A stretch of 52,058 nt of DNA from Sphingobacteriales bacterium (GTDB taxonomy: Bacteria; Bacteroidota; Bacteroidia; Sphingobacteriales; Sphingobacteriaceae): the NCBI GenBank assembly GCA_026390835.1, contig JAPLFD010000010.1, positions 1-52,058 on the forward strand, given 5' to 3'. Under the pieces are notes generated by a model that had not been told where the DNA came from, made no database searches, and saw nothing but the letters and a program-made list of their open reading frames with translations. Position numbers and translations under genes: made by a program. Below, piece after piece: positions 51,400 through 52,058 of this stretch (its first letter is position 1; each line of letters starts with the position of its first letter).

Positions 51400-52058
51400 T
51401 TAGCCTAAATAAGACTTTAATATTTTGCTTCGCGATGTGTGGCGCAAGCGCTGGAGGGCTTTATCTTTAATCTGACGTACACGTTCACGAGTTAAATTGA
51501 ACTTTTCTCCAATTTCTTCTAATGATAGTGGTTGGCTGGTACTTAAACCGAAAAATAAAACCACTATTTCACGCTCTCTATCGGTTAAGGTAGATAATGA
51601 ACGACGAATTTCTTCAGAAAGCGATTCGTTAATTAAATTACTATCGGTATCCGGATCCTTATTCTCTAGTACATCTAATAAAGTATTTTCTTCTCCTTGC
51701 ACAAACGGTGCATCCATAGAAACATGGCGACCAGAATTACTCAAGGTATCTGAAATTTTTTCTACCGTGGTTTCCAACATATCGGCTAATTCTTCCGGAG
51801 ATGGCTCACGCTCGTATTCTTGTTCTAATCTAGAAAAGGCTTTGCTAATTTTACTCAACGAGCCTACTTGGTTTAAAGGCAAACGTACAATACGGCTTTG
51901 CTCGGCAATGGCCTGCAAAATGGATTGACGAATCCACCAAACTGCATACGAGATAAATTTGAAACCTCTTTTCTCGTCAAACCTCTTCGCGGCCTTAATC
52001 AGGCCAAGGTTGCCTTCGTTGATAAGATCACCAAGGGTGAGTCCATTATTCTGATATT
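51400..52058 (-). CDS. rpoD: Primary RNA polymerase sigma factor (sigma-70), 5'-truncated by the window
   Basis: About 219 residues are visible; the N-terminal part lies beyond the window. Region 2 reads [20 protein letters not shown] and [16 protein letters not shown] (residues 3-46 of the visible part), the -10-recognition and melting segment. Region 3 has [11 protein letters not shown], and region 4 has [15 protein letters not shown] and the -35-binding [18 protein letters not shown]. The short form without a large region 1.1 is the normal housekeeping sigma factor of Bacteroidota, which reads TTTG/TAnnTTTG promoters such as those proposed here. The reading frame is open to the window edge. 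Codon choice differs at the 5' end (see findings). Confidence 0.94.
   Translation of the reverse strand, partial: YQNNGLTLGDLINEGNLGLIKAAKRFDEKRGFKFISYAVWWIRQSILQAIAEQSRIVRLPLNQVGSLSKISKAFSRLEQEYEREPSPEELADMLETTVEKISDTLSNSGRHVSMDAPFVQGEENTLLDVLENKDPDTDSNLINESLSEEIRRSLSTLTDREREIVVLFFGLSTSQPLSLEEIGEKFNLTRERVRQIKDKALQRLRHTSRSKILKSYLG

Noticed and set aside
1-52058. Defence island, prophage, integrative element or CRISPR array
   Set aside because: No integrase, phage structural gene, transposase, nuclease-helicase system or direct-repeat array was found; the gene content is core chromosome.

Overview
The window is a chromosomal segment of a Bacteroidota bacterium, most like a Sphingobacteriaceae/Pedobacter-type organism. 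The evidence is TonB-dependent receptors with carboxypeptidase-regulatory N-termini, type III glutamine synthetase, a short 'small-form' PurL, weak Shine-Dalgarno signals, many lipoproteins, and repeated TAnnTTTG promoter elements upstream of genes. The genus is inferred from gene character only. No insertion sequence, prophage, plasmid or CRISPR array is visible.

Layout. 1-2.3 kb: a cobalamin riboswitch driving a BtuB-like receptor (minus). 2.3-4.7 kb: purK-purE-pdxH (plus). 4.7-6.7 kb: an ECF sigma factor coupled to a membrane-anchored trypsin-like protease (minus), and a divergent 57-residue lipoprotein. 6.7-13.2 kb: a TetR-TolC-MFP-RND efflux operon (minus). 13.4-15.4 kb: purB and a Nfu-type Fe-S carrier (plus). 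15.5-19.9 kb: lgt, an inositol monophosphatase and a haem-binding protein, preceded by ubiX and mtaB (all minus). 19.9-20.6 kb: a possible small RNA or leader, an orphan ORF and tRNA-His. 20.7-25.5 kb: rnhA (plus) facing fbp, and a purL-trmN6-phosphoesterase run (minus). 25.7-30.5 kb: glnN, a lipoprotein, a broken purM and a metallo-beta-lactamase-fold hydrolase. 30.5-37.2 kb: two tandem paralogous Oar-like TonB receptors. 37.4-46.1 kb: lpd, an MBL hydrolase, smc, asnS and nhaA (plus). 46.1-48.2 kb: recR, an SDR and a broken alpha/beta hydrolase (minus). 48.2-52 kb: a sodium/solute symporter and a LOG-family protein (plus), then a PhzF-like protein and the primary sigma factor, which is cut by the window end (minus).

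Five de novo purine genes (purK, purE, purB, purL, purM) lie in the first 30 kb, in separate units.

The most striking observation is that three otherwise well-conserved genes, a YfcE-type phosphoesterase, purM and an alpha/beta hydrolase, carry the same kind of lesion. Each has an intact 5' part and an intact 3' part in different frames, and a conserved stretch of roughly 50-57 residues (about 150-170 nt, estimated from family knowledge) is missing between them. No other gene shows nonsense or frameshift damage. The cause could be assembly error or a real short-deletion process; raw reads are needed to tell.

Other points of interest are a sigma/anti-sigma-like/protease module, a candidate small RNA or ubiX leader near 19.9 kb, near-leaderless genes, stereotyped bidirectional terminators, and an inverted heptamer repeat near 50.5 kb.
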